Below, piece after piece: positions 26,747 through 35,742 of a stretch of 64,000 nucleotides of DNA (positions are counted from its first letter, which is position 1; each line of letters opens with the position of its first letter). Below the pieces are notes generated by a model. The model was given only the letters and a program-made list of their open reading frames with translations. It was not told the origin of the DNA and made no database searches. Position numbers and translations under genes: made by a program. This DNA is from CADDYT01 sp035294125 (lineage in GTDB: Bacteria > Chloroflexota > Ktedonobacteria > Ktedonobacterales > Ktedonobacteraceae), in NCBI GenBank assembly GCA_035294125.1, contig DATGLM010000049.1, forward strand, positions 124,001 to 188,000. The letters run 5' to 3'.

Positions 26747-27550
26747 TCAGGCTTCATTAGAAGATTCGCTATTCCTCTCAAGTTGCTCCAGCATAAAATA
26801 GACACATTGCCGCGTCTCCGGCAGCGTCGCGGTATGATCGACGTTCTCGTCTCGCCAGGCCTCGCGCCAGACAAGTGCTGACCGGATCAACACCGCCCAC
26901 GCTGGAAACTCCTTTTCCGCCCATGTAGCAGCCTGCTTCTTTGAAGCAATCTCTCCCTCCTTCAGTGCGTAGCAAGCTCGACACAACGTCAGAAGCGCGT
27001 AGGCTTGCGAGGGCCGCGTGTGTACCTCATCGCGTATCCGCTCCCTCCACGCCATCGCATATTCCCGCACGCCCTGTAGATATTCTTCCTTCGCAATCGG
27101 GTCAATGATGGATGCAGGTGGCGGGCCAGACAACGTGATGCCTTTCTCTCGCACAACATACCAGTTCATCAACCAGTCCTTTCCTGCCTCTATGAGGTGA
27201 AACGGCTCGCCCGGACTCATAATGCCTGAAGGGCTGTTCTCCGTTCTGAACGTCTTCAGCCCCCGTTCAGAAAGATACGCTATCTCAATGCGGCTCTCCC
27301 ACTCTCGATATTGCTGGATCACCTGCTGATGCAACTTCTCTAAGGCCGCAAACTCCCCCTCATCAATATCAGTCGCCAAAGCTGCCAGCAAATCAATATC
27401 GCTGCATAGCGGGTCAAAATCGCCCGTCACAAGCGAGCCGTAGAGGTACAGCCCGATCAGCTTCTCGCCGAGAACCTTCTGCAATCCCGCCAGAAACTGT
27501 TCCAGCAACGCATTGACCTCAGCATACGGCGTTGGTTCAGTTCGCATCAT
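26747..27550 (-). CDS. Nucleotidyltransferase, aminoglycoside adenylyltransferase-like (AadA/DUF4111 type)
   Basis: The 267-residue protein carries the nucleotidyltransferase signature GSLVTGDFDPLCSDIDLL, with G38-S39 and metal ligands D51 and D53, and a helical C-terminal domain like that of streptomycin 3''-adenylyltransferases. It might modify an aminoglycoside, but many chromosomal relatives have no known substrate, so resistance should not be assumed. It is separated from the LarA operon by about 110 bases. Confidence 0.75.
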   Translation of the reverse strand: MMRTEPTPYAEVNALLEQFLAGLQKVLGEKLIGLYLYGSLVTGDFDPLCSDIDLLAALATDIDEGEFAALEKLHQQVIQQYREWESRIEIAYLSERGLKTFRTENSPSGIMSPGEPFHLIEAGKDWLMNWYVVREKGITLSGPPPASIIDPIAKEEYLQGVREYAMAWRERIRDEVHTRPSQAYALLTLCRACYALKEGEIASKKQAATWAEKEFPAWAVLIRSALVWREAWRDENVDHTATLPETRQCVYFMLEQLERNSESSNEA

Positions 27551-27612
27551 AGGAAAACCAGCCTTTCATCGCTCAAATCGGTCACTGCTAAGGCATACCA
27601 CAATCCCAATAC

Positions 27613-28440
27613 CTACACGCCGCTAAACGCCGAAAACCCGCCATCGACCGGCACCACAATTCCCGTCACAAAAGCTGAGGCCGGGCTGAGCAGCCAGAGC
27701 AGCGTGCCCACCAGGTCCTCCGGCTGGCCCAACCGTCCCATCGGCGTGTGGCTGACAATCGCCTGCCCGCGCGGGGTCAACGCGCCAGTGTCAGCCTCCG
27801 TGACCAGGAAACGGTTCTGCTCCGTCAAAAAGAAGCCGGGCGCGATGGCATTGACGCGAATCTGCGCGCTATACTCCTGCGCCATATAGACGGCCAGCCA
27901 CTGTGTAAAGTTGGCGACGGCAGCTTTGGCCGCGCTGTAAGCGGGAATGCGCGTGAGCGGGCGCAAAGCGTTCATAGAAGTGATGTTGACGATGCAGCCC
28001 CGGCCCCGCTCGGCCATGCCGCGCCCAAATACCTGACAGGAGAGGAGCGTCCCCATGAAATTCAGATCAAAGACGCCCTCGACCGCCTGCACATCCAGGT
28101 CAAAAAAGGAACGCTCAGCCGAAGTCGTCGCCAACGGCCTGTTGCCTCCCGCCGCGTTAACCAGCATATCCACCGCGCCAAACGCGCCTGTCACCTGCTC
28201 CAAAGCTCGCTCCAGCGCAGCCCGGTCTTCCACGTCGCAGGCAATACCCATCGCCTCGCCGCCCTCAGCGCGCACCACCTCAGCCGCCCGCTCCGTCGTC
28301 TCGCGGCGCAGCCCCACAATCGCCACGCGCACCCCCGCCCGCGCCAACCCCCGCACCATCCCCTTCCCAAGCTCCCCACTCCCACCGGTCACAACGGCTG
28401 TCCGGCCCTGTATATCGAAGAGTGTGTGATTATCTGGCAT
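27613..28440 (-). CDS. SDR family oxidoreductase
   Basis: A 275-residue classical short-chain dehydrogenase. The cofactor motif reads VVTGGSGELGKGMVRGL, the catalytic set is S in NITSMNAL and YxxxK in AYSAAKAAVANF, and NAIAPGFFLTEQNR follows. It resembles gluconate 5-dehydrogenase or mannonate oxidoreductase relatives that act on sugar acids. The start at 28440 is supported by AGGAG six bases upstream; a longer reading to 28512 has no such site. It is likely monocistronic. Confidence 0.9.
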   Translation of the reverse strand: MPDNHTLFDIQGRTAVVTGGSGELGKGMVRGLARAGVRVAIVGLRRETTERAAEVVRAEGGEAMGIACDVEDRAALERALEQVTGAFGAVDMLVNAAGGNRPLATTSAERSFFDLDVQAVEGVFDLNFMGTLLSCQVFGRGMAERGRGCIVNITSMNALRPLTRIPAYSAAKAAVANFTQWLAVYMAQEYSAQIRVNAIAPGFFLTEQNRFLVTEADTGALTPRGQAIVSHTPMGRLGQPEDLVGTLLWLLSPASAFVTGIVVPVDGGFSAFSGV

Positions 28441-28653
28441 ATGGTTCTCCTGGTTGTTGTGATGGATGTAAGCGTTTGTTCTGTTATACCGCACTGGTAT
28501 GTAGGAGGGCAAGGAGGATTAAAAAACTGGTGGAGGTGGATTGTTGGCCTGCTCTCATTCCTCTCCCTGAAAATCCCCCAAGCGCGGATGTGTCAGCGTT
28601 TATCTTGGTAGATTATTGTATCCGTAGTGTGTCTCTTTTGGATGGAGTATTAC

Positions 28654-31029
28654 ATGCCACGTAAGTTTGTACACAGACTTATCATTGCTGGCGTTGCGCT
28701 GCTCCTGGTAGGGGTGAGCGTCTTAAGCGTTCAGCTCATTGCCCATGCCACGTTGCCACAGCGCGTTGCCCTCAATGGACAGACCGTTCCCCTTGTTAGC
28801 CATGCAACGGTGCTTGGCGCTGCTAATAGCCAGCAGCAGTTGAATCTCTCGGTGGGTTTGCAGTTGCGCAATAAGCAGGAGTTGGAGAGCCTGCTGAGCA
28901 ACCTGTACGATCCGCGTTCGTCGTTGTATCATCATTTCCTGACGCCTCAGCAGTTTGATGCTGAGTTTGGCCCCACTGCCGGGCAGCAGCAGCAGGTGAT
29001 GAGCTACCTGCGCAGTGAGGGCTTCAACGTCACTCATGTTTCTTCCAATGGCTTGCTGATTGATGCCAGTGCGACAGTGGCGCAGGTCGAAAGCGCCTTC
29101 CAGGTCAGCATCAATAACTACAAAGTGGGCGCGCATACATTTTATGCTAATGCCAGCGCTCCGACTATTCCCGGCTCGTTATCCTCTCTTATCCTCTCAA
29201 TCGGTGGTCTCGACAACAGTACGCACTGGAAGCCTCTTCTTCAGGCCAGTCCGAGCCAGCAAAAGCTGGCGCTTGCCTCTGGCAAGGCGCGCAGAGCGCA
29301 TGCAACGCCAGGCGGCTATGGTCCGTCCGATCTGCTAGGTGCTTACGATGGCAATGCTTTGCACCAGGCGAATATTCTGGGCGACAACCAGACGGTGGCT
29401 GTATTTGAACTGGATGGCTACCAGAGCAGCGACATCACGCAGTATCTCCAGAACTACAACCTCGGCACGCCCAATATCAGCAATGTGCTGGTCGACGGTT
29501 ACGATGGCTCGGCAGGTCAGGGCGCGATCGAGGTAGAACTGGATATCGAGGTGGTCGCTGCGATGGCTCCCCATGCCAATCAGGTTGTCTACGAGGGGCC
29601 GAACACGACACAAGGCGTCAACGATACCTATAACCAGATTGTGACCGACAACCGGGCGCAGGTTATGACCAGCAGTTGGGGTGAATGCGAAGCGCAGTCG
29701 GGCGCATCTGAATTGCAGACCCTCGACGGAATCTTCCAGCAGGGAGCGGCGGAAGGTATCTCCATGTTCGCCGCCGCCGGTGACTCCGGCGCGTATGACT
29801 GCGGCGATGGCACACTGAGTGTCGATTCGCCGGCCAGCGATCCCTACATCACCGGCGTTGGCGGCACGACACTGCAAATCAACAACGGTGCCTATGGCAG
29901 CGAGACGGTATGGGGCAATTCGAGCAATGGAGAGGGCGGCGGCGGTGGTCTCAGCAACACCTTCAAGCAGCCTTCGTGGCAGGTCGGCCCCGGCGTGCAG
30001 AATCAGTACAGCAACGGCTACCGTGAGGTGCCCGATGTCTCCGCCGATGCCGACCCGGCTACCGGCTACGCTGTCTACTGTACAGTGAGTGCCGCAGGCT
30101 GCTCGTCCAGTGGCTGGATTGAGGTTGGTGGCACGAGTGCGGCCGCGCCGCTCTGGGCTGGTAGTACGGCTATGATTAACCAGTATCTGGAACAGCAGGG
30201 CAAATCAAAAGAGGGGTACGCCAATCCTGCCCTCTACGGTTTGGAGAATGCGACGGAGCAGTACACACCGTTCCACGACATCACCACTGGCAACAATCTC
30301 TACTATCCTGCCACGGCTGGCTACGACGAGGCCAGCGGCTGGGGTTCGCCCGATATCTACAATATCGCCCGTGACCTGGCGGGAAGTACAGGCCCTGGCC
30401 CGACGCCCACGCCGTCTCCAACGGGAACGCCTTCACCCACACCCACACCCCCACCAACAGAGACGCCGACACCCGGCCCATCGCCCACAGCAACCAGCAC
30501 ACCGCCGCCCACTCCACAACCTACCGAGACGGCGACGCCCACTCCACCTTCCGGTTCGCTGATTCAGGACGGTGACTTTGAGGATGGAAACGCAAGCGGC
30601 ATCTGGCAGGAGTCCTCGGCGGCTGGCTACGAGCTTGTCGATACGACGAATCCGCATAGCGGACAGTACAGCGCCGACCTTTGTGGCTACAGTGACTGCG
30701 ACGATGCTATCAGCCAGTCTTTCACCGTACCGGGTAACGCTTCCAGCCTCACTCTGAGCTACTGGTGGTATGGCACGACGAATAGCAGGAGCAATTCATG
30801 CCGTGATACCTTCACGGTTTCCTTCCAGGATGGCAGTGGCAACGTGATTGGAACAGCGCAAAAGGCTTGCAACACGGATGCCAATCAGCAATGGCAGCAG
30901 GTCAACTTCGACGCAAGCAGCATGCTTGCCAGCTATGCAGGCCAGTCTGTTACGCTCGTCTTCGAGGCGACGACCTCCGGTTCGCAGAGCACTTCCGAGT
31001 TCTTCGTCGATGATGTGAGCATTGGCTAG
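28654..31029 (+). CDS. Secreted S53 family peptidase with Pro/Thr linker and C-terminal beta-sandwich domain
   Basis: A 791-residue exported serine-carboxyl peptidase. A signal peptide or anchor occupies about residues 4-32. The pro-kumamolisin domain follows (about 40-190), then the catalytic domain with E293 and D297 in AIEVELDIE, D377 in AAAGDSGA and S495 in GGTSAAAPLW. A Pro/Thr-rich linker (about 580-635) leads to a galactose-binding-like beta domain with FVDDVSIG at the end, probably for substrate or wall binding. ATG 28654 has GGAG six bases upstream. A strong terminator follows. It is very different from the signal-less S53 enzyme at 2928-4544. Confidence 0.93.
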   Translation: MPRKFVHRLIIAGVALLLVGVSVLSVQLIAHATLPQRVALNGQTVPLVSHATVLGAANSQQQLNLSVGLQLRNKQELESLLSNLYDPRSSLYHHFLTPQQFDAEFGPTAGQQQQVMSYLRSEGFNVTHVSSNGLLIDASATVAQVESAFQVSINNYKVGAHTFYANASAPTIPGSLSSLILSIGGLDNSTHWKPLLQASPSQQKLALASGKARRAHATPGGYGPSDLLGAYDGNALHQANILGDNQTVAVFELDGYQSSDITQYLQNYNLGTPNISNVLVDGYDGSAGQGAIEVELDIEVVAAMAPHANQVVYEGPNTTQGVNDTYNQIVTDNRAQVMTSSWGECEAQSGASELQTLDGIFQQGAAEGISMFAAAGDSGAYDCGDGTLSVDSPASDPYITGVGGTTLQINNGAYGSETVWGNSSNGEGGGGGLSNTFKQPSWQVGPGVQNQYSNGYREVPDVSADADPATGYAVYCTVSAAGCSSSGWIEVGGTSAAAPLWAGSTAMINQYLEQQGKSKEGYANPALYGLENATEQYTPFHDITTGNNLYYPATAGYDEASGWGSPDIYNIARDLAGSTGPGPTPTPSPTGTPSPTPTPPPTETPTPGPSPTATSTPPPTPQPTETATPTPPSGSLIQDGDFEDGNASGIWQESSAAGYELVDTTNPHSGQYSADLCGYSDCDDAISQSFTVPGNASSLTLSYWWYGTTNSRSNSCRDTFTVSFQDGSGNVIGTAQKACNTDANQQWQQVNFDASSMLASYAGQSVTLVFEATTSGSQSTSEFFVDDVSIG

Positions 31030-31050
31030 CCGCTAATCGGTTATTCTGGT

Positions 31051-31106
31051 ACACAAAGAGAGAACTTACTGAGCTTGATGCCAGTCAGTTCTCTCTTTGT
31101 GTATTT
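31051..31106 (+). terminator. Rho-independent terminator after the secreted S53 gene
   Basis: ACACAAAGAGAGAACT pairs perfectly with AGTTCTCTCTTTGTGT (16-base stem, 31051-31066 with 31087-31102) around a loop that can fold further, followed by ATTTT. It starts 21 bases after the stop. Confidence 0.8.
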
Positions 31107-31205
31107 TCCCCTGTCCCGCCACTCTTCCAGGCTGACCCTTGCCGTCGGCTTGCAGGGCGAATACAATGGACTATATTTCGTTGTTTATCCGTTGAAGGAG
31201 GGGCT

Positions 31206-32642
31206 ATGACAGAATATCTGGTACTTGGCGGGGAACGGGTGCCTGCGTCTGATGGCAGGACGTTTGAAGTCATTGAACCGGGGACGGGCAAGTCATTTGC
31301 TGAAGTGGCTGAGGCGGGGATTGAGGATGTGGAGCGGGCGGTGCAGGTGGCCTATCGCGCTTTTGAGGAAGGGCCGTGGCCGCGTATGAGCGCGACGGGG
31401 CGCGGGCGCGTGCTGCTGCAGGCGGCGGCGCTGGTGCGACAGCGGCAAGAGGAGCTGGCTACGCTTGAGGCTCGCAACGCCGGAAAGCCGATTCGCGATG
31501 CCCGCGATGAGATAGGGCTGGTGGCGAACGTGCTGGAATACTGGGGCGGCGCGGCCAACAAAATCTTTGGCGAGACCATTCCGGTGCAGGATGTCGGTCT
31601 GGAAGTGACGCTGCGCGAGCCGGTGGGTGTGTGCGCGCTGATTACTCCCTGGAATTTCCCCCTTGTCATCGCCTCCTGGAAGATTGCACCCGCCCTGGCC
31701 TGCGGCAACACGGTGGTGGTGAAACCGGCGCAACTTACCCCGCTTTCGGTGCTTGCCCTGGCCGATATTTTGATGGAGGCGGGATTGCCGTCCGGCGTGA
31801 TCTCTGTCCTGCCCGGTCCTGGCTCGACCATTGGCAACGCGCTGGTTACGCATTCCCTGGTCTCAAAGGTCTCTTTTACCGGCTCGACCGAGGTTGGCTC
31901 ACAGATTATGCGCCTGTGCGCCGACAATATTACTCGCGTTTCGCTGGAACTTGGTGGCAAGGCGGCGAATGTCGTTTTTGCCGACGCCGACCTCGACCGG
32001 TGTATCGAATCGTCCGTCTTTGCCGTCTTTGGCAACTGCGGGCAGGATTGCTGTGCTCGCGCCCGTATCCTTGTGCAGCGCCCGCTCTACGAGGAGTTTG
32101 TGCGGCGTTTCGTCGGCCGTACTGAGGCGCTGCAGGTAGGCCAGCCGCTTGATGAGCGCACTGAGATAGGCCCGCTCATTTCCGCGGGGCAGCGTCAGCG
32201 TTCCCTCGATTACCTCGCGCTTGGACGGCAGGAGGGAGCGCAGGTGGTCACCGGCGGGACGGTTCCCCTGGCTTGCGGAGACGGCTATTTCCTCCAGCCA
32301 GCTATTCTCACGGAGGTCGATAATCGCATGCGTGTGGCCCAGGAGGAAATTTTTGGGCCGGTTGCCTGCGTGCTGCCGTTCGATACCGAAGAGGAGGCTG
32401 TCCGGCTGGCCAATGCTGTTCCCTATGGCCTGGCCGGTTCGCTATGGACACGCGATCTGGGACGCGCCATTCGTGTGGCGAAGGGCATTCGCGCTGGCGT
32501 GCTCTCCGTCAATTCAAACCACAGCGTGCATACGGAAGCGCCATTCGGCGGATATAAGAGGAGTGGCATCGGTCGTGAGATGGGCATGCATGCCGCGCAA
32601 CTCTACACAGAAGTGAAAAGCATCTTTTTCTCGCAGCAGTAG
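31206..32642 (+). CDS. Aldehyde dehydrogenase (betaine/aminobutyraldehyde dehydrogenase type)
   Basis: The 478-residue NAD(P)-dependent enzyme shows TPWNFPLVIASWKIAPALA, the catalytic Glu in SLELGGKAAN and the catalytic cysteine C282 in GQDCCARAR, with EEIFGPV and the C-terminal PFGGYKRSGIGREMG. It oxidises an aldehyde to the acid; closest in style to betaine or gamma-aminobutyraldehyde dehydrogenases, but the substrate is not certain. AGGAGGGG precedes the ATG. Alone between two hairpins, so monocistronic. Confidence 0.92.
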   Translation: MTEYLVLGGERVPASDGRTFEVIEPGTGKSFAEVAEAGIEDVERAVQVAYRAFEEGPWPRMSATGRGRVLLQAAALVRQRQEELATLEARNAGKPIRDARDEIGLVANVLEYWGGAANKIFGETIPVQDVGLEVTLREPVGVCALITPWNFPLVIASWKIAPALACGNTVVVKPAQLTPLSVLALADILMEAGLPSGVISVLPGPGSTIGNALVTHSLVSKVSFTGSTEVGSQIMRLCADNITRVSLELGGKAANVVFADADLDRCIESSVFAVFGNCGQDCCARARILVQRPLYEEFVRRFVGRTEALQVGQPLDERTEIGPLISAGQRQRSLDYLALGRQEGAQVVTGGTVPLACGDGYFLQPAILTEVDNRMRVAQEEIFGPVACVLPFDTEEEAVRLANAVPYGLAGSLWTRDLGRAIRVAKGIRAGVLSVNSNHSVHTEAPFGGYKRSGIGREMGMHAAQLYTEVKSIFFSQQ

Positions 32643-32659
32643 GGGACGAGCTATATAAA

Positions 32660-32704
32660 GGGAAGCGGAAGCAGGATATTGCTTTGCCTGCTTTCGCTTT
32701 CCCT
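32660..32704. terminator. Hairpin between convergent genes, probable terminator of the aldehyde dehydrogenase gene
   Basis: GGGAAGCGGAAGCAGG pairs with CCTGCTTTCGCTTTCCC through an 11-base loop, with one bulge and G-T pairs. No long T-run follows on either strand. A second small hairpin (CTACCGC with GCGGTAG, 32721-32742) covers the stop of the opposing lipoprotein gene. Confidence 0.5.
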
Positions 32705-32731
32705 CTGAAAAGAAGTCAGTCTACCGCTTGC

Positions 32732-34165
32732 TTAGGCGGTAGTCCAGCCGACGATGGAGAGCTGAGAACCGCCAGAGGCGGAAGCAAACGTGCTGGGATT
32801 GCCGCCGCTGAGTGTGCCGTATTCAAGGGCGATGCTTCCGTTGGCACTGTACTGTTGCAGCGAGTACATACTGCCGTCGCGTGAGACATTCGACCAGGGA
32901 TACTGGCTGTACTGGCAAAGAGAGCTGGGGCCAGCCGATACTCCACCACCATTGGAGGTCAGCCGCGTCAGGCCTGAGCCGTTTGTGTTGATCTTCCATA
33001 GCCCATTCTGGCTCGTGTCTACCGAGATGCCGGTGTAGTTCTGATTCTCGAACAGGAGCAGGAGCGTGTTGCTGCTGATCGCCCGCACTGTCGTGACCGC
33101 GACGCTGGCATTATTGTAGAGCATGGTGGCCGTGCCTCCCGTTGTCGGTTGCATGCTGAGCTTGCTGGGGCCAACTCGTGTGCCTTCTCCCGGCCCCGTG
33201 GTGCTCATCGTCAGGGTACACTGAGTTGTATACAGATGCTGGCCGTCATAGCTGCTGTCAAAATCCCAGCATGGATAGGTATTGCTCGCCGCCTGATCTC
33301 GAAACACCAGCGTCAGGTTGCTCAACGGTTGATGCGCGCCTTTCGTAGTATCGAGCAGGTACAGGCTATCGGCAGGCGCATCAATCGAAGGAGCACGCAG
33401 GTAGGCACGGGTGTTATCCAGCCAGGTAACGACCGGATAGAGCTGGCCTCCTCTTGCCATTGCCAGTTCCGATTGCAGACTGCCGGTTTGCGCATTGAGC
33501 AAGAGCACCTGATTATTACCACCACCGGCGCTGCTGTAGGTGTAGTTGTTAAAAATGATCAGTTTCTCATTGGTTGACCACTGCACGTTGCTCAGGGCAC
33601 TTGCTCCATTCGCCCCGTTTGTCGCGGTGGCAACACAGTAGAGCGTTTGCAGGTACTGTCCGTCCCGGCGTACCATCTGGAGCTTTGCCTGCTGATCTGC
33701 GACGGTGACGAAGAGTATCCAGTCGCCATCACTTGAAAGTTCGGCGTCAGAGATGTAGGTGTTGGGGAATGAGGCGGTGACGAGGCTCTTTCCCGATGCC
33801 ACATCGTAACGCTCCAATGTCCCGGAGGTGGGGTTGCTCGAACCGCCTTTATTGATGATATACACAATGCTGGCCTGGCTGCCAGCAGGCAGCGGCGGCA
33901 GCACAGCGGCGCGAGCCGTTCCAGTTGCGGGGCAGGTAGTCGTCACCGGCGTTGTCGGGTTAGCAGGGGATGTGGAGGTATTTTGTGTCTGCGTCGTGAC
34001 AGTCCCCGTGCCACCCGGAGTGCTGGAACCCTGCCCATTGCCGGTGCCAGTACCCCCATTGCCACCGGAAGTACCGTTTTGCCCGCAGGCTGCCAGCAGA
34101 AGCGAGAAGATGATACAACAACCGAAGAGGAGGGAAAAACGATGTCCATCATTGATTTTACCCAT
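32732..34165 (-). CDS. Lipoprotein with probable beta-propeller (TolB/WD40-like) repeats
   Basis: A 477-residue exported lipoprotein. Residues 1-25 form a lipoprotein signal ending in LLLAACG, followed by a low-complexity Gly/Thr/Ser linker. The body has repeated blades such as SDGDWILFVTVADQQAKL, WSTNEKLIIFNNYTYS and YLLDTTKGAHQPL, typical of TolB/WD40-like propellers. It is probably a cell-surface scaffold or binding protein; no enzyme motif is seen. ATG 34165 is supported by AGGAG seven bases upstream; a longer reading to 34342 would place the signal peptide internally. Confidence 0.78.
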   Translation of the reverse strand: MGKINDGHRFSLLFGCCIIFSLLLAACGQNGTSGGNGGTGTGNGQGSSTPGGTGTVTTQTQNTSTSPANPTTPVTTTCPATGTARAAVLPPLPAGSQASIVYIINKGGSSNPTSGTLERYDVASGKSLVTASFPNTYISDAELSSDGDWILFVTVADQQAKLQMVRRDGQYLQTLYCVATATNGANGASALSNVQWSTNEKLIIFNNYTYSSAGGGNNQVLLLNAQTGSLQSELAMARGGQLYPVVTWLDNTRAYLRAPSIDAPADSLYLLDTTKGAHQPLSNLTLVFRDQAASNTYPCWDFDSSYDGQHLYTTQCTLTMSTTGPGEGTRVGPSKLSMQPTTGGTATMLYNNASVAVTTVRAISSNTLLLLFENQNYTGISVDTSQNGLWKINTNGSGLTRLTSNGGGVSAGPSSLCQYSQYPWSNVSRDGSMYSLQQYSANGSIALEYGTLSGGNPSTFASASGGSQLSIVGWTTA

Positions 34166-34338
34166 AGAATTTCTCCTGTATACCATATCGTATGCATGAT
34201 TTGTGATCTGACTTATGAACGATACATCGACCCATTTCTGGACGATACACCATGACATACTGGTTATGATTAACATAACAGGAGAATAGCTGAGGTTCTG
34301 TGAAGTAAGTAACAATATGCGGGAGAGTTTGATAACAT

Positions 34339-34413
34339 ACACATGAAACCAGAGCCGGGCGTGTCATTCTAAGCGCGAGGCAGAATGACACGCCCGGCTC
34401 TGGTTTCATGTGT
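34339..34413. repeat. Perfect 32-base inverted repeat with REP-like core, overlapping the GH4 stop codon
   Basis: Bases 34339-34370 are the exact reverse complement of 34382-34413, leaving an 11-base loop. The inner arms GTCATTCT and AGAATGAC belong to the dispersed REP-like family. The GH4 stop codon (34406-34408) lies in the arm. No T-run follows on the minus strand, so it is not a classical terminator, but the very stable stem could block RNA decay or transcription. Confidence 0.8.
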
Positions 34414-35731
34414 AATGACATATTTCTTCAAACGGCTGGAGATACTCTCTTTCAGCTTCCCACATTTCATCAAACAGCGCACTGATCTCGGCGGGTGAGC
34501 AGACGGCTGCCGTGAGTGGGTCGAGCAGGAGGGCGTAGCGAGCGGCCTCTTTGTTGCGGGTGAGCAGGGCCTCGCACACGAGGGTGTGAACCGCCATGTG
34601 GCTGCGATTGAGGGCGACGAGCTGCTCTGGCAGCGGGCCGAAGTGGCAGGGCTGCACGCCGTTGCGATCAACCAGGCAGGCCACCTCGACGCAGCCGTCG
34701 GGCAGGTTGTCGATCAGGCCGCTGTTGCGCACATTGCCGTAGATGACGGTGGGCCTGTGCATGGTCATTGCTTCGATGATGTAGGAGCCATATTCGTGGC
34801 TGCGGCTGAAGGGAATAGCGCGCATGCCATCCAGCATTTCACGGATGGAGACCTCGTTCTGCTCGCGCCAGGTGGGCCAGTTATTGGCGTAGAAGCCGGT
34901 CTCACCAAGATAGCCCGCCCGGCAGTATTGCTCGATCAACTCCGGGCGTTTGCGGAAGTAGGGAACATACTCGGAAAAATGGCCGCTGCTCTCGGTGACG
35001 AACGCGCCGAAGTAGCGCATGATCTCGAAGCGCACAGGGTCGCGCTCGTAAATTTCAGGGTTTTCAGCCTGTTTGCGCAGGCGCGGATACATATCCTGCC
35101 CCTGATAGCGCAGCTCGGTGAACCAGGCATTGTGGTTGATACCGGCGCAGCGCCACTCCAACTTCTCGTAGGGAACGTCCAGATAGCCTGCAAGCTGCTT
35201 CGAGCTTCCCTGCACGCTGTGACAAAGGCCGACGGTCCGCATCTCGGTACCGGTGAGGGCCGCCAGGGTGAGGATGGACATGGGGTTCGTGTAGTTGAGC
35301 ACCCAGGCCTGTGGGCAAAGTTCTTCGGCGTCGTGCAGGATAGCAAGCCAGACCGGACCTGTGCGCAGGGCTTTGAAGATGCCGCCGGGGCCGATGGTAT
35401 CGCCAATGCACTGGTTGATGCCGTATTTCATGGGAATGTCGAAGTCATGGCGCACATTGGCCAGACCGGCGACCTCGATACTGTTGATGATAAAGTCGCT
35501 TCCGCCAAGCAACTGGCGGCGCTCAGTGGAGGCTCGCACCTCCCAGCGTTTCCCGCTCAGAGCGACGAGCCGTTCTGCGATTTGCCGCGCTAGCTCCAGG
35601 CGACGGGCGTCAATATCCACCAGAGCGAAACACCCCTCGTCCAATCCCTCGATCTGCAAGATATCGGTTATGAGCTGGCGAGCGAAAACCGTGCTTCCCG
35701 CACCCAGGATGGTAATCTGTGGCTTCTTCAA
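34406..35731 (-). CDS. GH4 family glycosidase, alpha-galactosidase/alpha-glucosidase type
   Basis: A 441-residue NAD- and manganese-dependent glycosidase. The Rossmann motif is ITILGAGSTVFARQLITDIL; the metal ligands C170-H171 are in GLCHSVQG and H200 in GINHNAWF; NYTNPMS is also conserved. GH4 enzymes use a redox-elimination mechanism, and the variant here is most like MelA-type alpha-galactosidases, acting in the cytoplasm on unphosphorylated disaccharides. It lies 11 bases after lacI on the same strand, and the GH36 alpha-galactosidase of the same locus supports the substrate class. Confidence 0.9.
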   Translation of the reverse strand: MKKPQITILGAGSTVFARQLITDILQIEGLDEGCFALVDIDARRLELARQIAERLVALSGKRWEVRASTERRQLLGGSDFIINSIEVAGLANVRHDFDIPMKYGINQCIGDTIGPGGIFKALRTGPVWLAILHDAEELCPQAWVLNYTNPMSILTLAALTGTEMRTVGLCHSVQGSSKQLAGYLDVPYEKLEWRCAGINHNAWFTELRYQGQDMYPRLRKQAENPEIYERDPVRFEIMRYFGAFVTESSGHFSEYVPYFRKRPELIEQYCRAGYLGETGFYANNWPTWREQNEVSIREMLDGMRAIPFSRSHEYGSYIIEAMTMHRPTVIYGNVRNSGLIDNLPDGCVEVACLVDRNGVQPCHFGPLPEQLVALNRSHMAVHTLVCEALLTRNKEAARYALLLDPLTAAVCSPAEISALFDEMWEAEREYLQPFEEICHYT

Positions 35732-35742
35732 TGTAACTCCTT

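Noticed and set aside
26747..27550. Reading the nucleotidyltransferase as an antibiotic resistance gene
   Set aside because: The catalytic signature fits, but chromosomal relatives often have no resistance role and no mobile context is present.
30400..30560. Repetitive CCCAC/CCAAC-rich DNA that might look like a repeat array
   Set aside because: It is the coding sequence of a Pro/Thr linker in the S53 peptidase, in frame, with no spacer structure of a CRISPR array.
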